From Lachnospiraceae bacterium M18-1 (lineage in GTDB: Bacteria; Bacillota; Clostridia; Lachnospirales; Lachnospiraceae): a stretch of DNA of 64,000 nt. Numbering within the stretch: position 1 is the stretch's first letter; each line of letters begins with the position of its first letter. Below are positions 15,173 to 24,395 of this stretch, in pieces. The notes under the pieces were generated by a model, which saw only the letters and a program-made list of their open reading frames with translations, searched no databases and had not been told where the DNA came from. The position numbers were made by a program, and so were the translations under genes. The DNA is taken from contig KE159612.1 in the NCBI GenBank assembly GCA_000403295.2, forward strand, positions 382,181-446,180, read 5' to 3'.

Positions 15173-17278
15173 TTATAATTCACAGCCAAGATCCACGCAC
15201 CATCGTTTCCGATGAAAATGTTCTCCTTCATATTTCCGGAACGCAATGCTGAATTTTATGCTTTCCGTCCGTTTCAGCACCTTGATCACAATCTCATTTA
15301 CTCCCTTTTTTAAATGTACGATCTGATGATTATTATAAGGCGTCCACAGCCGGATCTCGTCTCGCTCCAGACACCGCTTCCCGTTCACCCAGAGCCGGAA
15401 TCCATCGTTATTTCCAATCACTGCCCACACATCCTGTTCTCTGTCCGAGATGAGCCGCTGTCTCAGATAGATGCATCCCTGCCCCTGAAATGGAAATGCT
15501 TCGTCAAGCGGCAGCAGATCCTCATATCCATGCACCAGGCAGGTTTCCTCCCTGGAAAATGCCTGTCCGAAATCCAGTTCATCCATGTATGCTTTGTCCA
15601 GATACACTGCATTGTTGACCATGCATTCCAGGGTGGGAAGGTTACATCCCTCTCCGTGAGGGCTGGGGGTTCCCGGCGGATCGTCCTTTTCCAGATTTTC
15701 AAAATAAGGCCCCGCCGCCGTCCATTCGGCCGCCCCGGCAATTCCAAAGCTGCGGCTGTATTGCTGCGTTCCGTCCCATGCGACGGCTGTCAAAAGATTT
15801 TTGCCGTACAGTACCTTTACCGCACTTGTGGTTTCAATCGAAAACTGAGCAGTTTTTTCCTGACCCGGTTCCAGGACAAGGGACTGCGTATCCGGGACCG
15901 CGCGCCAGCCCGCCGGCAGTCCGGAGAAGCGGAGGTTCCATTCTCTCCTTCCGGGGAAATGATTTTTCAGCCGGATTCCGATGCGGCAGCGGTCGTTCTG
16001 TCCGATCGCCGGGCGGTCCATATATAATACATCCAGTGTTAGTGTCATTTCGCTTCCGCACAATTCATTCCCACGAAGCAACGAGCCAAGTGGCCTTGCT
16101 TGCATGGACATTTGGCGACTGCCGCGAGGGTTGCTAGGTGCCAGTGGCACTTGTTCAGCAACGACCGAAACGGAGTGTAGACCAGATACCCCGCAGCTTG
16201 CTGCGCTGGAATTTTGATGCCCTGTCAGCCTGCTGCGGGGTCTTTGACTTGCCAGCCGTTTCCCCAATTCACAGGTCTCCTCTGAAAGTTTCCGGATAGA
16301 ACAATCTGTCCGTTTCAATGCAATCCCGATCACAAACTGGTCGTTTACAAGCGCTTTCAGACTTTCCGGAATGTGATCTGCTCCATGCAGGATCCCCCAG
16401 ATTGCCGCTGCCGTTGCGCAGGTACAGTCTGTGTCATACCCGCAGCGAAATGCGATATTGATGACCTTCCAAAGATTTTCGCCTCCGTATAACAGGGAAA
16501 TTACGGTAATCCCCAGATTGGTCACTGCATTGGTAAAATCAAAATGTCCGAATCTACGGAGCATTCTGGTTCTTGCTTTGACCCAGTCAGAGGGCTCTTC
16601 GCGAAATGTCTCCATCACCAGCTCCGTACATGCCCTGGCGCGGGAGTCCTCCGGGAGCCGATGGAGCTGTCCTCTCAACAGGGATTCCATCCTGCTTTCT
16701 GAAAGCCCGCCTGACCCGGGCACGCATTCCCCGGGGACGTTCCTGCAGCCTGTGCTGCTTTCGGTTTCATCCGTAAAGGCCATTGCTTCTACGGCCGCAT
16801 AATACTGTTCGATCCAAACCGCTTCCCCCGCATGGTCCAGGCTTCCGTCCATCCCCGCATAGTCGGCAGCTGTATCCCCGTCCCCCGGAAATATCATCCC
16901 CCAGATCTCGGACCGGATCGGGCATCCTTCCCCTTCGCAAAACAGGGGATTGTTAAAGCTCCCGCTGTAAGGCGGCAGGATCCCGCGTTCATAATTTTTC
17001 AAAAAAATCCCGTACTCGTTGAAGGGATACCAGCACTGCCGGTTCCAGGCATCGGCCAGGTCTGCCGCAGTCGTCTGCCGTCCCTTCTTTTGGAGAACCT
17101 CCAGCCATAACAGCTGCAGGTCCAGGTCGTCATTGGGCAGGTCCGGGCGTATCATTTCCCGGAAATCTTCACAGGGGATGAGCTTCTTGATGCCTTCCAC
17201 CGGGGCGCCTGCCGCGCCGCCCAGACATTTTCCGAGCCATCCTCCGTAAACTTTGTCAAAATATACCGTATCTGTCAT
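15173..17278 (-). CDS. ADP-ribosylglycohydrolase-family protein with C-terminal beta-sandwich domains and a repeat-encoded linker
   Basis: A 701-residue protein. Residues 1-340 are an ADP-ribosylglycohydrolase domain: YGGWLGKCLGGAAGAPVEG, the metal-binding DDLDLQLLWLEVL, GDGDTAADYAGMDGSLDHAG and GYDTDCTCATAAAIWG. Residues about 411-500 resemble an NPCBM-associated sandwich (LPAGWRAVPDTQSLVLEPGQ) and the last 130 residues another beta-rich domain (AVIGNNDGFRLWVNGKR). Residues about 342-410 are encoded by a dispersed family A repeat and have no family counterpart. It is the last gene of a sugar-type ABC operon, 82 bases after the permease gene, so it probably cleaves an N- or O-glycosidic bond in the imported compound (inference). 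No signal peptide, so cytoplasmic. Confidence 0.82.
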   Translation of the reverse strand: MTDTVYFDKVYGGWLGKCLGGAAGAPVEGIKKLIPCEDFREMIRPDLPNDDLDLQLLWLEVLQKKGRQTTAADLADAWNRQCWYPFNEYGIFLKNYERGILPPYSGSFNNPLFCEGEGCPIRSEIWGMIFPGDGDTAADYAGMDGSLDHAGEAVWIEQYYAAVEAMAFTDETESSTGCRNVPGECVPGSGGLSESRMESLLRGQLHRLPEDSRARACTELVMETFREEPSDWVKARTRMLRRFGHFDFTNAVTNLGITVISLLYGGENLWKVINIAFRCGYDTDCTCATAAAIWGILHGADHIPESLKALVNDQFVIGIALKRTDCSIRKLSEETCELGKRLASQRPRSRLTGHQNSSAASCGVSGLHSVSVVAEQVPLAPSNPRGSRQMSMQARPLGSLLRGNELCGSEMTLTLDVLYMDRPAIGQNDRCRIGIRLKNHFPGRREWNLRFSGLPAGWRAVPDTQSLVLEPGQEKTAQFSIETTSAVKVLYGKNLLTAVAWDGTQQYSRSFGIAGAAEWTAAGPYFENLEKDDPPGTPSPHGEGCNLPTLECMVNNAVYLDKAYMDELDFGQAFSREETCLVHGYEDLLPLDEAFPFQGQGCIYLRQRLISDREQDVWAVIGNNDGFRLWVNGKRCLERDEIRLWTPYNNHQIVHLKKGVNEIVIKVLKRTESIKFSIAFRKYEGEHFHRKRWCVDLGCEL
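16066..16252. repeat. Family A repeat inserted in frame in a coding sequence
   Basis: Contains TTCCCACGAAGCAACGAGCC, AAGTGGCCTTGC, GGACATTTGGCGACTGCCGC, AACGGAGTGTAGACCAGATA, CCCCGCAGCTTGCTGCG and GCTGCGGGGTCTTTGACTT. The first three match the intergenic copies at 13612 and (reversed) 10142; the last matches 10111 and 58309; the AACGGAGTGTAGAC segment also occurs in family B at 53934-53954. It keeps the reading frame of the glycohydrolase gene open on the minus strand. Confidence 0.8.
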
Positions 17279-17360
17279 AGGGTTCCTCTCTTTCTATATT
17301 TGAAAAATATGCCAACTGTGCGGCTGCAATCCGACCGCTGGAAAATATGTACAATCCCCG

Positions 17361-18197
17361 TTACTTCAATATGGCCCCTGCCGAGAATGATTTTTCCACC
17401 TGGTTGCTGAAGAACACGAACAGCATTACCGGCAAGATACTCGTGATCACCATGGCCGCATACATTCCGCCGTAATCCGTCCCGTATTTTCCGGAGGAAT
17501 AATTCATCAGCGCGATCGGAAGCGTCCGGTACTGTTCTCCGCTGATCAGCACCAGCGCATAGATAAATTCATTCCAGCTGTTGATAAAAGTATTGATGCA
17601 CATCGTCGCTACAGCCGGCTTGATCATGGGTACGATGACCCGGAAGAGGATCGTGAAGATCCCGGCCCCGTCCATCACCGCGGCTTCCTCCATTTCCAGG
17701 GGGATTCCGGACAGGAAGCTGCTGCACATCAGCGTGGCCATGGCAATGTTAAATGCCGAGATAGTCAGGATCAGGGACAGCGGATTGTTGATCAGGTGCA
17801 TTTCCCGAAGCATCATAAAGATGGGGACAATGACGATCTGGGAGGGAAGCAGGATCCCCAGAGTCACCATTTTACTCACATGCACCGAAAACTTCCACTG
17901 CATCCTGGTCAGAGCATAAGAGAGCATAATAGCCGCGGTTACGGTCAGCACGAGAGTAAAGCCGGTCACGATGATACTGTTAACGAAAAATTTTAAGATA
18001 TCCCGGTTAAAGATCGCGTCCGTGTAATTGGAAAATTTCCAGACATGGGGAAGCCCGAAGGATTCCCCTGTCATGATCTCTGCGGTATCCTTGAAAGAAT
18101 TGATCACCATCCACAGCAGCGGATACACAGAAGTTACCGCACAGATCCCGAAGATAGCTGTCAAGATTCCTTTGATCCATTTTTGACGGATTCTCAT
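17361..18197 (-). CDS. Carbohydrate ABC transporter permease (MalG type)
   Basis: A 278-residue permease with six membrane segments. It carries the inner-membrane component signature that docks the ATPase, EEAAVMDGAGIFTILFRVIVP. The N-terminal segment AVTSVYPLLWMVINSFKD is typical of the MalG/CUT1 group. It overlaps the preceding permease gene by 4 bases (ATGA), and is followed by the glycohydrolase gene. No ATP-binding subunit is encoded nearby; CUT1 systems of Firmicutes often share an MsmX-type ATPase encoded elsewhere (established for the group, inferred here). Confidence 0.92.
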   Translation of the reverse strand: MRIRQKWIKGILTAIFGICAVTSVYPLLWMVINSFKDTAEIMTGESFGLPHVWKFSNYTDAIFNRDILKFFVNSIIVTGFTLVLTVTAAIMLSYALTRMQWKFSVHVSKMVTLGILLPSQIVIVPIFMMLREMHLINNPLSLILTISAFNIAMATLMCSSFLSGIPLEMEEAAVMDGAGIFTILFRVIVPMIKPAVATMCINTFINSWNEFIYALVLISGEQYRTLPIALMNYSSGKYGTDYGGMYAAMVITSILPVMLFVFFSNQVEKSFSAGAILK

Positions 18198-19090
18198 ATT
18201 GTTTCTCCTCCCTTATATTTTCCCAGTTTGAACAGCCAGCCGATCACACCCAGGATCACGCAGGTCTCGATGATGACCAGGATCCCCACGGCGGAAGCCA
18301 TACCGTACCTCTGATTGGCAAAAGCCTGCCGGTACATGTACATCATAACGGTCTGGGTCAGGTCTCCGGGGCCGCCGCCGGTCATGATAAATACCTGGGG
18401 AAATGTATATAAGCCGGCGATTGCCGAGATCGTGATACAGGTTTTTGTTACATTCCGTAAAAGCGGAAGCGTGATGTACCGTACCGTGTCCAGGAAACCG
18501 GCTCCGTCCAGCTGTGCTGCTTCAAAGTAGCTTTCCGGGATGGCCTTGATCCCGGAATAGGCCATCAGCAGATCCATTCCAAATGCCCACCACATTCCGG
18601 TCACTGCAATACAGATCATGGCGGTCCTGGGATCGATCAGCCATTCATTCTGCAAAAACCCGAGTCCGACCGACCTCAAAAAATAATTCAGCAACCCCCA
18701 GTCTGCATGATAGATCGTCAGCCATAGCTGAGAGATCACAGAGACGGAAAGGACAAGCGGAATGACAAAAGCCGTTCTCAATATTTTCTGTACCCTGGGT
18801 TCCAGGGTGCAAAGCAGGATGGATACAATGACCGCCAGGACTGCATTGCAGAGGACTGCCAGTATGCTCAGCCCAAGCGAAGCCAGATTGGCCCGGATAA
18901 ATGCTTCGTCCCGGATCAGCTGCAGGAAATTATCCGGTCCGACGAAGACTGCCGGCGTCAGCCCGTTGGTTTTCTGCAGCGACATGATCACAATGTTGAC
19001 CAGAGGGTAAGCCACAAATGCCGCAAGCAGGATCAGCGCGGGGGCGCTTAATAAGAAGATATACCATTTATTCCCCAATACTTTTTTCAT
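18194..19090 (-). CDS. Carbohydrate ABC transporter permease (MalF type)
   Basis: A 298-residue CUT1 permease with six membrane helices, beginning WYIFLLSAPALILLAAFVAY and carrying the ATPase-docking loop YFEAAQLDGAGFLDTVRYITLP. It pairs with the MalG-type protein encoded downstream (4-base overlap) and with the solute-binding lipoprotein encoded upstream (89-base gap). Together they form the importer that feeds the ADP-ribosylglycohydrolase-family enzyme. Confidence 0.92.
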   Translation of the reverse strand: MKKVLGNKWYIFLLSAPALILLAAFVAYPLVNIVIMSLQKTNGLTPAVFVGPDNFLQLIRDEAFIRANLASLGLSILAVLCNAVLAVIVSILLCTLEPRVQKILRTAFVIPLVLSVSVISQLWLTIYHADWGLLNYFLRSVGLGFLQNEWLIDPRTAMICIAVTGMWWAFGMDLLMAYSGIKAIPESYFEAAQLDGAGFLDTVRYITLPLLRNVTKTCITISAIAGLYTFPQVFIMTGGGPGDLTQTVMMYMYRQAFANQRYGMASAVGILVIIETCVILGVIGWLFKLGKYKGGETI

Positions 19091-19179
19091 ATCATGGAGC
19101 TCCTTCCTTCATAAATTCAGCCGGCGGTCTGTGACAAGCCATACCGCCGGCTGTTCTGAGTGTCCTCTAAAAGAATGTA

Positions 19180-20529
19180 TTATTCTTCCAAGGCTGCCTT
19201 ATCCATATCTGCCAGATAATCCTCTATCGTGTAGTCAGGCGTATTTGTCATAAACTTACTTGTTGCCTGCATGATACCTGCGGAAGCAGCGGCAGTGGGC
19301 ATGACATCCTGCACCAGGCCGTATACATATTCGAAATTCTGCATATCCTCTGCCAGCCGGGCCACCGGCTCCGCAAACTCGCTGTCATATTTCCAGCCCA
19401 TGACCTCCGGCTTGTAGACAATATAGGGATTTCCTTTTTCTTCATATACATACTGGCAGCGGAGTTCCGCGACTGCCTCACAAAGCGCCGCGGCTTCGGC
19501 AGGGTGCTCAGTGCCTGCGTATGCCATCATCCCGGAATACTTGTTGATCCCTCCGGCTACATTTTTCCCATACTTGTCAAGATCCGCATCATTTACCACC
19601 GGATAATAAAAATATCCAAAATCCTCGCCCATTTTTTCCGCACCCGCGGCAACCGCCCAGGAGCCGTTTGCCATCATTGCCGCCTTTCCCGTTTCGAACA
19701 GCGGAAGGGCTTCGTCAATTCCGGTCAACGCCACATTTTTCGAAAATGCCCCCATGTCGAGAAGTTCCTTCATGATCTCTGCCCCTGTCCTGTACGGTTC
19801 ATCCGAAAATTTCCCTTCTCCCTTTACAATTTTTTCCGTGATCATGGGGTCCAGGGAATATGCAAACCCTTCCAGCATCATTGCCGCGCACCATCCGTCT
19901 TTTGCTCCCACAGAGATGGGCACGATATCGGTGTCTGCAAGTACCTTGATGATTTCCTTTAATTCGGAAACAGTCTTCGGAACTTCCAGGTTATGATCCG
20001 CAAAGATCTTTTTGTTATATAAAATGATCTCATAAGAATTATCATTGAAAGGTACGGAATAGATATGGCCGTCTTCTGCCGTAAATATTGCCGACGGGAT
20101 GACCTTATCCTTGTAGCCGCTGGCTTCCAGATATTCATCCAGGGGTAGGGCGCTTCCGGATTCCAGGATCGGAGCTGCCCAGCTTCCGCCTCGTTCCCAC
20201 CATACGTCGAGTCCTTCTCCGCCTGCGGAGATCATAGTCCGTACTTTTGTCTCATAGGTCTGTGCATCTCCCGGGACCATTTCTAATTTTGCCTCCACGT
20301 TGGGGAGCTTTTCCGGAAGATGCTCCATCACATAATCCATTTCTGCTTCCACATTTTCATCGGTGTCATTAAAAAGGATATTCAGAGTTACCTTCTCTGT
20401 CTCCTCAGACTTCCCTTCGCCGCCGCTGCTTCCGGGCTCCTCTGCATCTTTCTTTCCTCCGCATGCAGCAAGCGAGAGCACCATTGCAGCGGCCAGTGTC
20501 AGTGACAAAATCTTTTTCCATCTGTTCAT
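19180..20529 (-). CDS. ABC transporter solute-binding lipoprotein (sugar type)
   Basis: A 449-residue family 1 extracellular solute-binding protein. The N terminus is a lipoprotein signal (LTLAAAMVLSLAAC, cysteine about residue 23), followed by a Gly/Ser/Glu-rich spacer. Recognisable segments are ISAGGEGLDVWWERGGSW, ALPLDEYLEASGYKD, HIYSVPFNDNSYEIILYNKKIF and ETGKAAMMANGSW. First gene of the leftward operon; an AGGGAGGAAGG ribosome binding site lies upstream. The divergent two-component genes 247 bases away are the likely regulators. The ligand is unknown. Confidence 0.92.
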   Translation of the reverse strand: MNRWKKILSLTLAAAMVLSLAACGGKKDAEEPGSSGGEGKSEETEKVTLNILFNDTDENVEAEMDYVMEHLPEKLPNVEAKLEMVPGDAQTYETKVRTMISAGGEGLDVWWERGGSWAAPILESGSALPLDEYLEASGYKDKVIPSAIFTAEDGHIYSVPFNDNSYEIILYNKKIFADHNLEVPKTVSELKEIIKVLADTDIVPISVGAKDGWCAAMMLEGFAYSLDPMITEKIVKGEGKFSDEPYRTGAEIMKELLDMGAFSKNVALTGIDEALPLFETGKAAMMANGSWAVAAGAEKMGEDFGYFYYPVVNDADLDKYGKNVAGGINKYSGMMAYAGTEHPAEAAALCEAVAELRCQYVYEEKGNPYIVYKPEVMGWKYDSEFAEPVARLAEDMQNFEYVYGLVQDVMPTAAASAGIMQATSKFMTNTPDYTIEDYLADMDKAALEE

Positions 20530-20681
20530 TCGTCTTTCCTTCCTCCCTTTTAAATTTCAAGTATGTTATGATATAAGCATCTTAAACAATTTTCTCTGAA
20601 AACGGAATGGAATTTTCAGACACTACATGGAAAAATCAGAAAACCTGTCCGTTTCGTATATCCAAGTATCTTTGCATATTA

Positions 20682-20687
20682 TATAAT
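20682..20687 (+). promoter_or_regulatory. Candidate -10 box for the two-component operon
   Basis: A consensus TATAAT 90 bases before the sensor kinase start, in an AT-rich stretch of the 247-base divergent region. No good -35 hexamer is visible at 16-18 bases, so use of an activator or a weak promoter is possible. No clear cre site was found in this region. Confidence 0.4.
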
Positions 20688-20776
20688 AGATTCAGAAAAA
20701 ATATGTCTGGGCGGGACAGCCGGCATTTTATCAGATCCCGGTCATACAGATCAGACTGCAGCAATGGAGGGGAGCT

Positions 20777-22552
20777 ATGGCTACACATCATTTTTTAACC
20801 AATTGGAACCTGAAGAAAAAGATCCTTGCCGTTTTCCTGCCGCTGCTCATGTTTTCCACCATTTTGATCCTGACCTCGTCCATATCGCTGATCATCCGGA
20901 ACGGGAAAGCCGAAGCGCTGGATAACGCGAAGGACAAGCTGTCCCTTGTATCTGATCAGACAGACCAGATTTTGTCGAATATTACCTATAATATCAAAGC
21001 ATTTTCCACCAGCTCCGCGCTGCAGGACGCCATCCGGGCGGAATATCCGGATAACAATTACGGCAACTACATGTTTTCCTCCGCCATGCACAATGCCGTA
21101 CACAACATCATGGATATTCAGAGCCTGATCTCCAGCGGATATATCCAGACGTGGAACGGACGGGTTTTCGACATCAAGACGGATGAGATCTCTACGCCTG
21201 ACGAGGAGATGGACGCACGCTACCAGGAGATCGTGGATAAAAAGGGCCGGATCCTGCTGGAATTTCCTGCGGACAAAAGTGGGGCGGCGGCTCTGACCGT
21301 GTCTAAATCGCTGATCGATATCCGGTCAGGGGCATGTCTAGGCATCTTGACATTTGATATTAAGGAATCACTGTTTTATGATGCTTACCATTCTGTTTCA
21401 GATGTGGAAAATGAATGTTTCCTGCTGATCGACAGCGCCGGGACTATCATTTCTTCGGAGAACAGGGATGAGCTGCAGACCACGGCGCCTCCGGAAATCC
21501 TGCGGCTTCTGGAGGATCCGGGGAAGGATGTGCAAAAAAATGTGCAGACGGAGGGGGAGGCAGAGAAAACCTCGCAGGATATGGAACATATGCTCATTCT
21601 CTCATCCGCTGCAGAAAACGGCGGATACATGGTCGTTTATATGATGCATTATTACCGGATCTATAAGGAAGCCCTGAACCTGGCCCTGCTCCTTCTGATC
21701 ATCGGAACTCTTGTCCTTGTGATCGCCGTATTCCTCTCTTCCCTGCTGGCCCAGAGCATCGTGCGCCCGGTGATCCGGCTTGCAGATTATGCGGATGAAG
21801 CCGGAAAGGGGCACTTCGACCTTCCAATCCCGGTACATTCCAGGGATGAGATCGGATTTCTGGCGGAGCGCTTCGGTGTGATGAACCACAACATCAAAGA
21901 GCTGACCACCCGTATTTATGAGGAGCAGACCCGGAAAAAGGAATACGAGCTGAAAATGCTTCAAGCCCAGATCAATCCTCATTTTCTCTACAATTGTCTG
22001 GACAACATCAGCAGCCTGATCACGGATCGGAAAAATGAAACCGCAACCGCCATGGTTTCCCATCTGGGCCGGTATTACCGGGCGATACTGAGCAAGGGAC
22101 GCAATATCATCACGCTGCGGGAGGAGCTGGACCTTATCCGGGCGTATCTGGAGATCCAGCTGATCCGTACTCCCGGCCTGTTTACCTACCGCATCGCGGC
22201 GGACGGAGAGATCCAGGACTTCAAGATCCTGAAAATGATTCTCCAGCCCATTGCAGAGAACTCTGTGATCCACGGCTTTGCGGGATTTCGGCAGGGCGGA
22301 CATATTGATATAGAAGGAACGCTGCAGAATCAGACCGTCTGCATCCGCATTTCCGATAATGGAAAAGGAATCCCGGAGAAGATGCTCTCGTGCATCTTTG
22401 CCCCGGTGCCCACCGCAGTGCCGAAGCATTTCGGACTGAAAAATATACAGGAGCGGATTCAGCTAAAGTATGGGGAAAAATACGGAATTTCCATAAAGTC
22501 AGAACCGGGTCAGGGAACGCAGATTGCGGTTCGTTTTCCCAAGACATTGTAA
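20777..22552 (+). CDS. Sensor histidine kinase (YesM/LytS-type)
   Basis: A 591-residue membrane kinase. A first membrane helix (about residues 13-37) and a second (about 293-318) bracket a 250-residue extracellular sensor region; a HAMP domain (IVRPVIRLADYADEAGKGHF) follows, then the His_kinase domain with LQAQINPHFLYNCLDNISSL carrying the phosphorylated histidine, and an ATP-binding domain with ENSVIHGF and ISDNGKGIPEKML. AATGGAGGGGAG precedes the ATG. It is divergent from the ABC operon and is followed by its AraC-type response regulator, the usual layout for control of a sugar importer. Confidence 0.92.
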   Translation: MATHHFLTNWNLKKKILAVFLPLLMFSTILILTSSISLIIRNGKAEALDNAKDKLSLVSDQTDQILSNITYNIKAFSTSSALQDAIRAEYPDNNYGNYMFSSAMHNAVHNIMDIQSLISSGYIQTWNGRVFDIKTDEISTPDEEMDARYQEIVDKKGRILLEFPADKSGAAALTVSKSLIDIRSGACLGILTFDIKESLFYDAYHSVSDVENECFLLIDSAGTIISSENRDELQTTAPPEILRLLEDPGKDVQKNVQTEGEAEKTSQDMEHMLILSSAAENGGYMVVYMMHYYRIYKEALNLALLLLIIGTLVLVIAVFLSSLLAQSIVRPVIRLADYADEAGKGHFDLPIPVHSRDEIGFLAERFGVMNHNIKELTTRIYEEQTRKKEYELKMLQAQINPHFLYNCLDNISSLITDRKNETATAMVSHLGRYYRAILSKGRNIITLREELDLIRAYLEIQLIRTPGLFTYRIAADGEIQDFKILKMILQPIAENSVIHGFAGFRQGGHIDIEGTLQNQTVCIRISDNGKGIPEKMLSCIFAPVPTAVPKHFGLKNIQERIQLKYGEKYGISIKSEPGQGTQIAVRFPKTL

Positions 22553-22566
22553 ACCATGCCAAAATA

Positions 22567-22709
22567 GATACCCAAGGGCACCCCGTAATGGCCATTCGGC
22601 CGTTTCATAAGGTATACCCAAGGGCACCCCATAATGGCCATTCGGCCGTTTCATAAGGTATACCCAAGGGCACCCCATTATGGCCATTCGGCCGTTTCAC
22701 AAGGTATAG
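22567..22709. repeat. Three tandem 46 bp repeats (family E) between sensor kinase and response regulator
   Basis: Units start at 22571, 22617 and 22663, each reading CCCAAGGGCACCCCRTNATG then GCCATTCGGCCGTTTCAYAA then GGTATA. They are nearly identical. The same unit occurs twice in the opposite orientation at 60975-61070, again just before a response-regulator gene. The units lie between the kinase stop (22552) and the regulator start (22727). No spacer diversity or cas gene, so this is not a CRISPR array. Confidence 0.92.
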
Positions 22710-22726
22710 CAAAGGATAAACAGCAT

Positions 22727-24331
22727 ATGTACAAGATCATGTTTGTAGACGACGACCCTCTGATTCTGCGGAGGCTTCACCAGATTCTGGACTGGGGAAC
22801 CCTGGATTTTGAAATCCTTCCGGACGCATACGACGGCATTTCGACCCTGGCCTTGCTGAAGTCGGCGGTTCCGGATATCATCATCTGCGATATCAACATG
22901 CCCAACATGGACGGGTTGGAGCTGACTGCGATCCTGAAGGAACATTACCCCGATGTCCACTGCATCCTTCTGACAGTCAACGACAGCTTCGGCTGCGCCC
23001 AGCAGGCGCTGAACATCGGCGTCAGCCATTACCTGTTAAAACCCATCGAACCGGAACCGCTGAAGGAGCTGATCCTGAAAATACTGTCCCAGCTGGACTC
23101 GTCCCGTAAAAAGGAGAACTACATCAGCGCCCTGTATTCCAAGGCTCTGCTCAGTGAACGGATGATCCGGGACAAATTTCTCAACTGGCTGGTTTCCGGC
23201 CGTCAAAACCTGGACGAACGGCAGTTAAAAGAGAAGTTTGAATTTTACCAGATCCCACTCCGGGGGGAGGAATTTCAGATCATTGCAGTCCACATAGATT
23301 CTATGGATTTTCCCGTTTCTCTGGGAAAACATATGGACGACCTGATGCAGACGGCCATCAAATCCATCGAGGATACGCTCAGCGATTACTCAAACTGCGT
23401 GGTGTTTACGGATTCTTTTTACCAGTGCAATATCCTCATGGGATATGAACAAGATTCCGGCAGGCCCGGCCCGGGGATCGAACTGGTCTGCCGCCTTCTG
23501 CGGGACAACCTGCTCTTTGACCTGAACCTTTCCGCATCTGTTTTTTACAGCTGCCGGTACAAAGGACTGTCCAACATATACCGCTGTTATTATGAGACCA
23601 AATTTTTGTCCCGGTATAACCTGTCGGTGCTGAACAAGGGAATCCTGTCCTTTGAAGAATATATGAAAAATGCCTTCGATATGGAGATGGATCTGGACTC
23701 CATCCGCTCCGCTACCTTCCGGCTGCTCCGCCTGGATGACGGGAACGGTCTGGCTGCTCATGTGCGGGCTACTTTAGAATTGCCGTTTGCACGGCATTCC
23801 TTTGACACCTTCAACATGCTCCGGATTGATTTTGTGATGACCGGCCTGATGTTTTTGCGGGAAAATAAACTTGCCCTGCAGGATATTTTTGACAGGCATT
23901 ATACCCCCCTGTCCGATGTGATGGAGTTAAACGAGCCGGAGGGCTGCGCCGCATTCCTGGAGCAATATTTTCATCGGATTCTGGAACACATCCGGGGCAG
24001 CAAGGTGTCCTCGTCCCGCCGGATCACGGAAAAATGCATGGAGCTCATCGAGCAGAACCTGTCCTCCCCCGAGCTCTCTGTAAAGTGGCTCAGCTCCCAG
24101 CTCTACATGAACGAAAACTACCTGAGCCGCATGTTCCGCAGGGAGATGAACCTGCCTCTGGTGAAGTACATGATGCAGAAGAAGATGGAGGCCGCGAAGA
24201 AATATCTGGATGAGGGGTATACCAACCTGCAGGAAGTCGCCCGACTGACCGGGTTCGCGGATCCGCTGTATTTCAGTAAGTGTTTTAAAAAGGAGTATGG
24301 GGTGGCACCGTCGAAGTATATCGGGGTGTAG
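22727..24331 (+). CDS. Response regulator with AraC-type DNA-binding domain (YesN-type)
   Basis: A 534-residue protein. Residues 1-120 form a receiver with the acidic pocket in FVDDDPL, the phosphoacceptor in IIICDINMPNMDG and the conserved lysine in HYLLKPIEPEP. A long linker domain follows (about 150-420), and the last 100 residues are an AraC-type double helix-turn-helix (VKWLSSQLYMNENYLSRMFR, LQEVARLTGFADPLYFSKCF). An AAAGGA ribosome binding site lies 10 bases before the chosen ATG; the frame is open upstream through the tandem repeats but that stretch is not protein-like. It probably activates the divergent sugar ABC operon. Confidence 0.92.
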   Translation: MYKIMFVDDDPLILRRLHQILDWGTLDFEILPDAYDGISTLALLKSAVPDIIICDINMPNMDGLELTAILKEHYPDVHCILLTVNDSFGCAQQALNIGVSHYLLKPIEPEPLKELILKILSQLDSSRKKENYISALYSKALLSERMIRDKFLNWLVSGRQNLDERQLKEKFEFYQIPLRGEEFQIIAVHIDSMDFPVSLGKHMDDLMQTAIKSIEDTLSDYSNCVVFTDSFYQCNILMGYEQDSGRPGPGIELVCRLLRDNLLFDLNLSASVFYSCRYKGLSNIYRCYYETKFLSRYNLSVLNKGILSFEEYMKNAFDMEMDLDSIRSATFRLLRLDDGNGLAAHVRATLELPFARHSFDTFNMLRIDFVMTGLMFLRENKLALQDIFDRHYTPLSDVMELNEPEGCAAFLEQYFHRILEHIRGSKVSSSRRITEKCMELIEQNLSSPELSVKWLSSQLYMNENYLSRMFRREMNLPLVKYMMQKKMEAAKKYLDEGYTNLQEVARLTGFADPLYFSKCFKKEYGVAPSKYIGV

Positions 24332-24395
24332 AGATGGATGGGGGCTGTAAAAAAGACTCCGGACCATTGGCGTGTAACCGCATAGTCGGAAATGA

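Noticed and set aside
20530..20776. Catabolite-control (cre) site near GAAAACGG in the divergent region
   Set aside because: Only the left half matches; the right half of the cre palindrome is absent.
22567..22709. Tandem repeats that could look like a CRISPR array
   Set aside because: Units are contiguous, with no variable spacers, and there are no cas genes.
22634..22726. N-terminal extension of the YesN-type regulator through the tandem repeats
   Set aside because: The peptide is repeat-encoded and the internal ATG at 22727 has its own ribosome binding site and starts the receiver.
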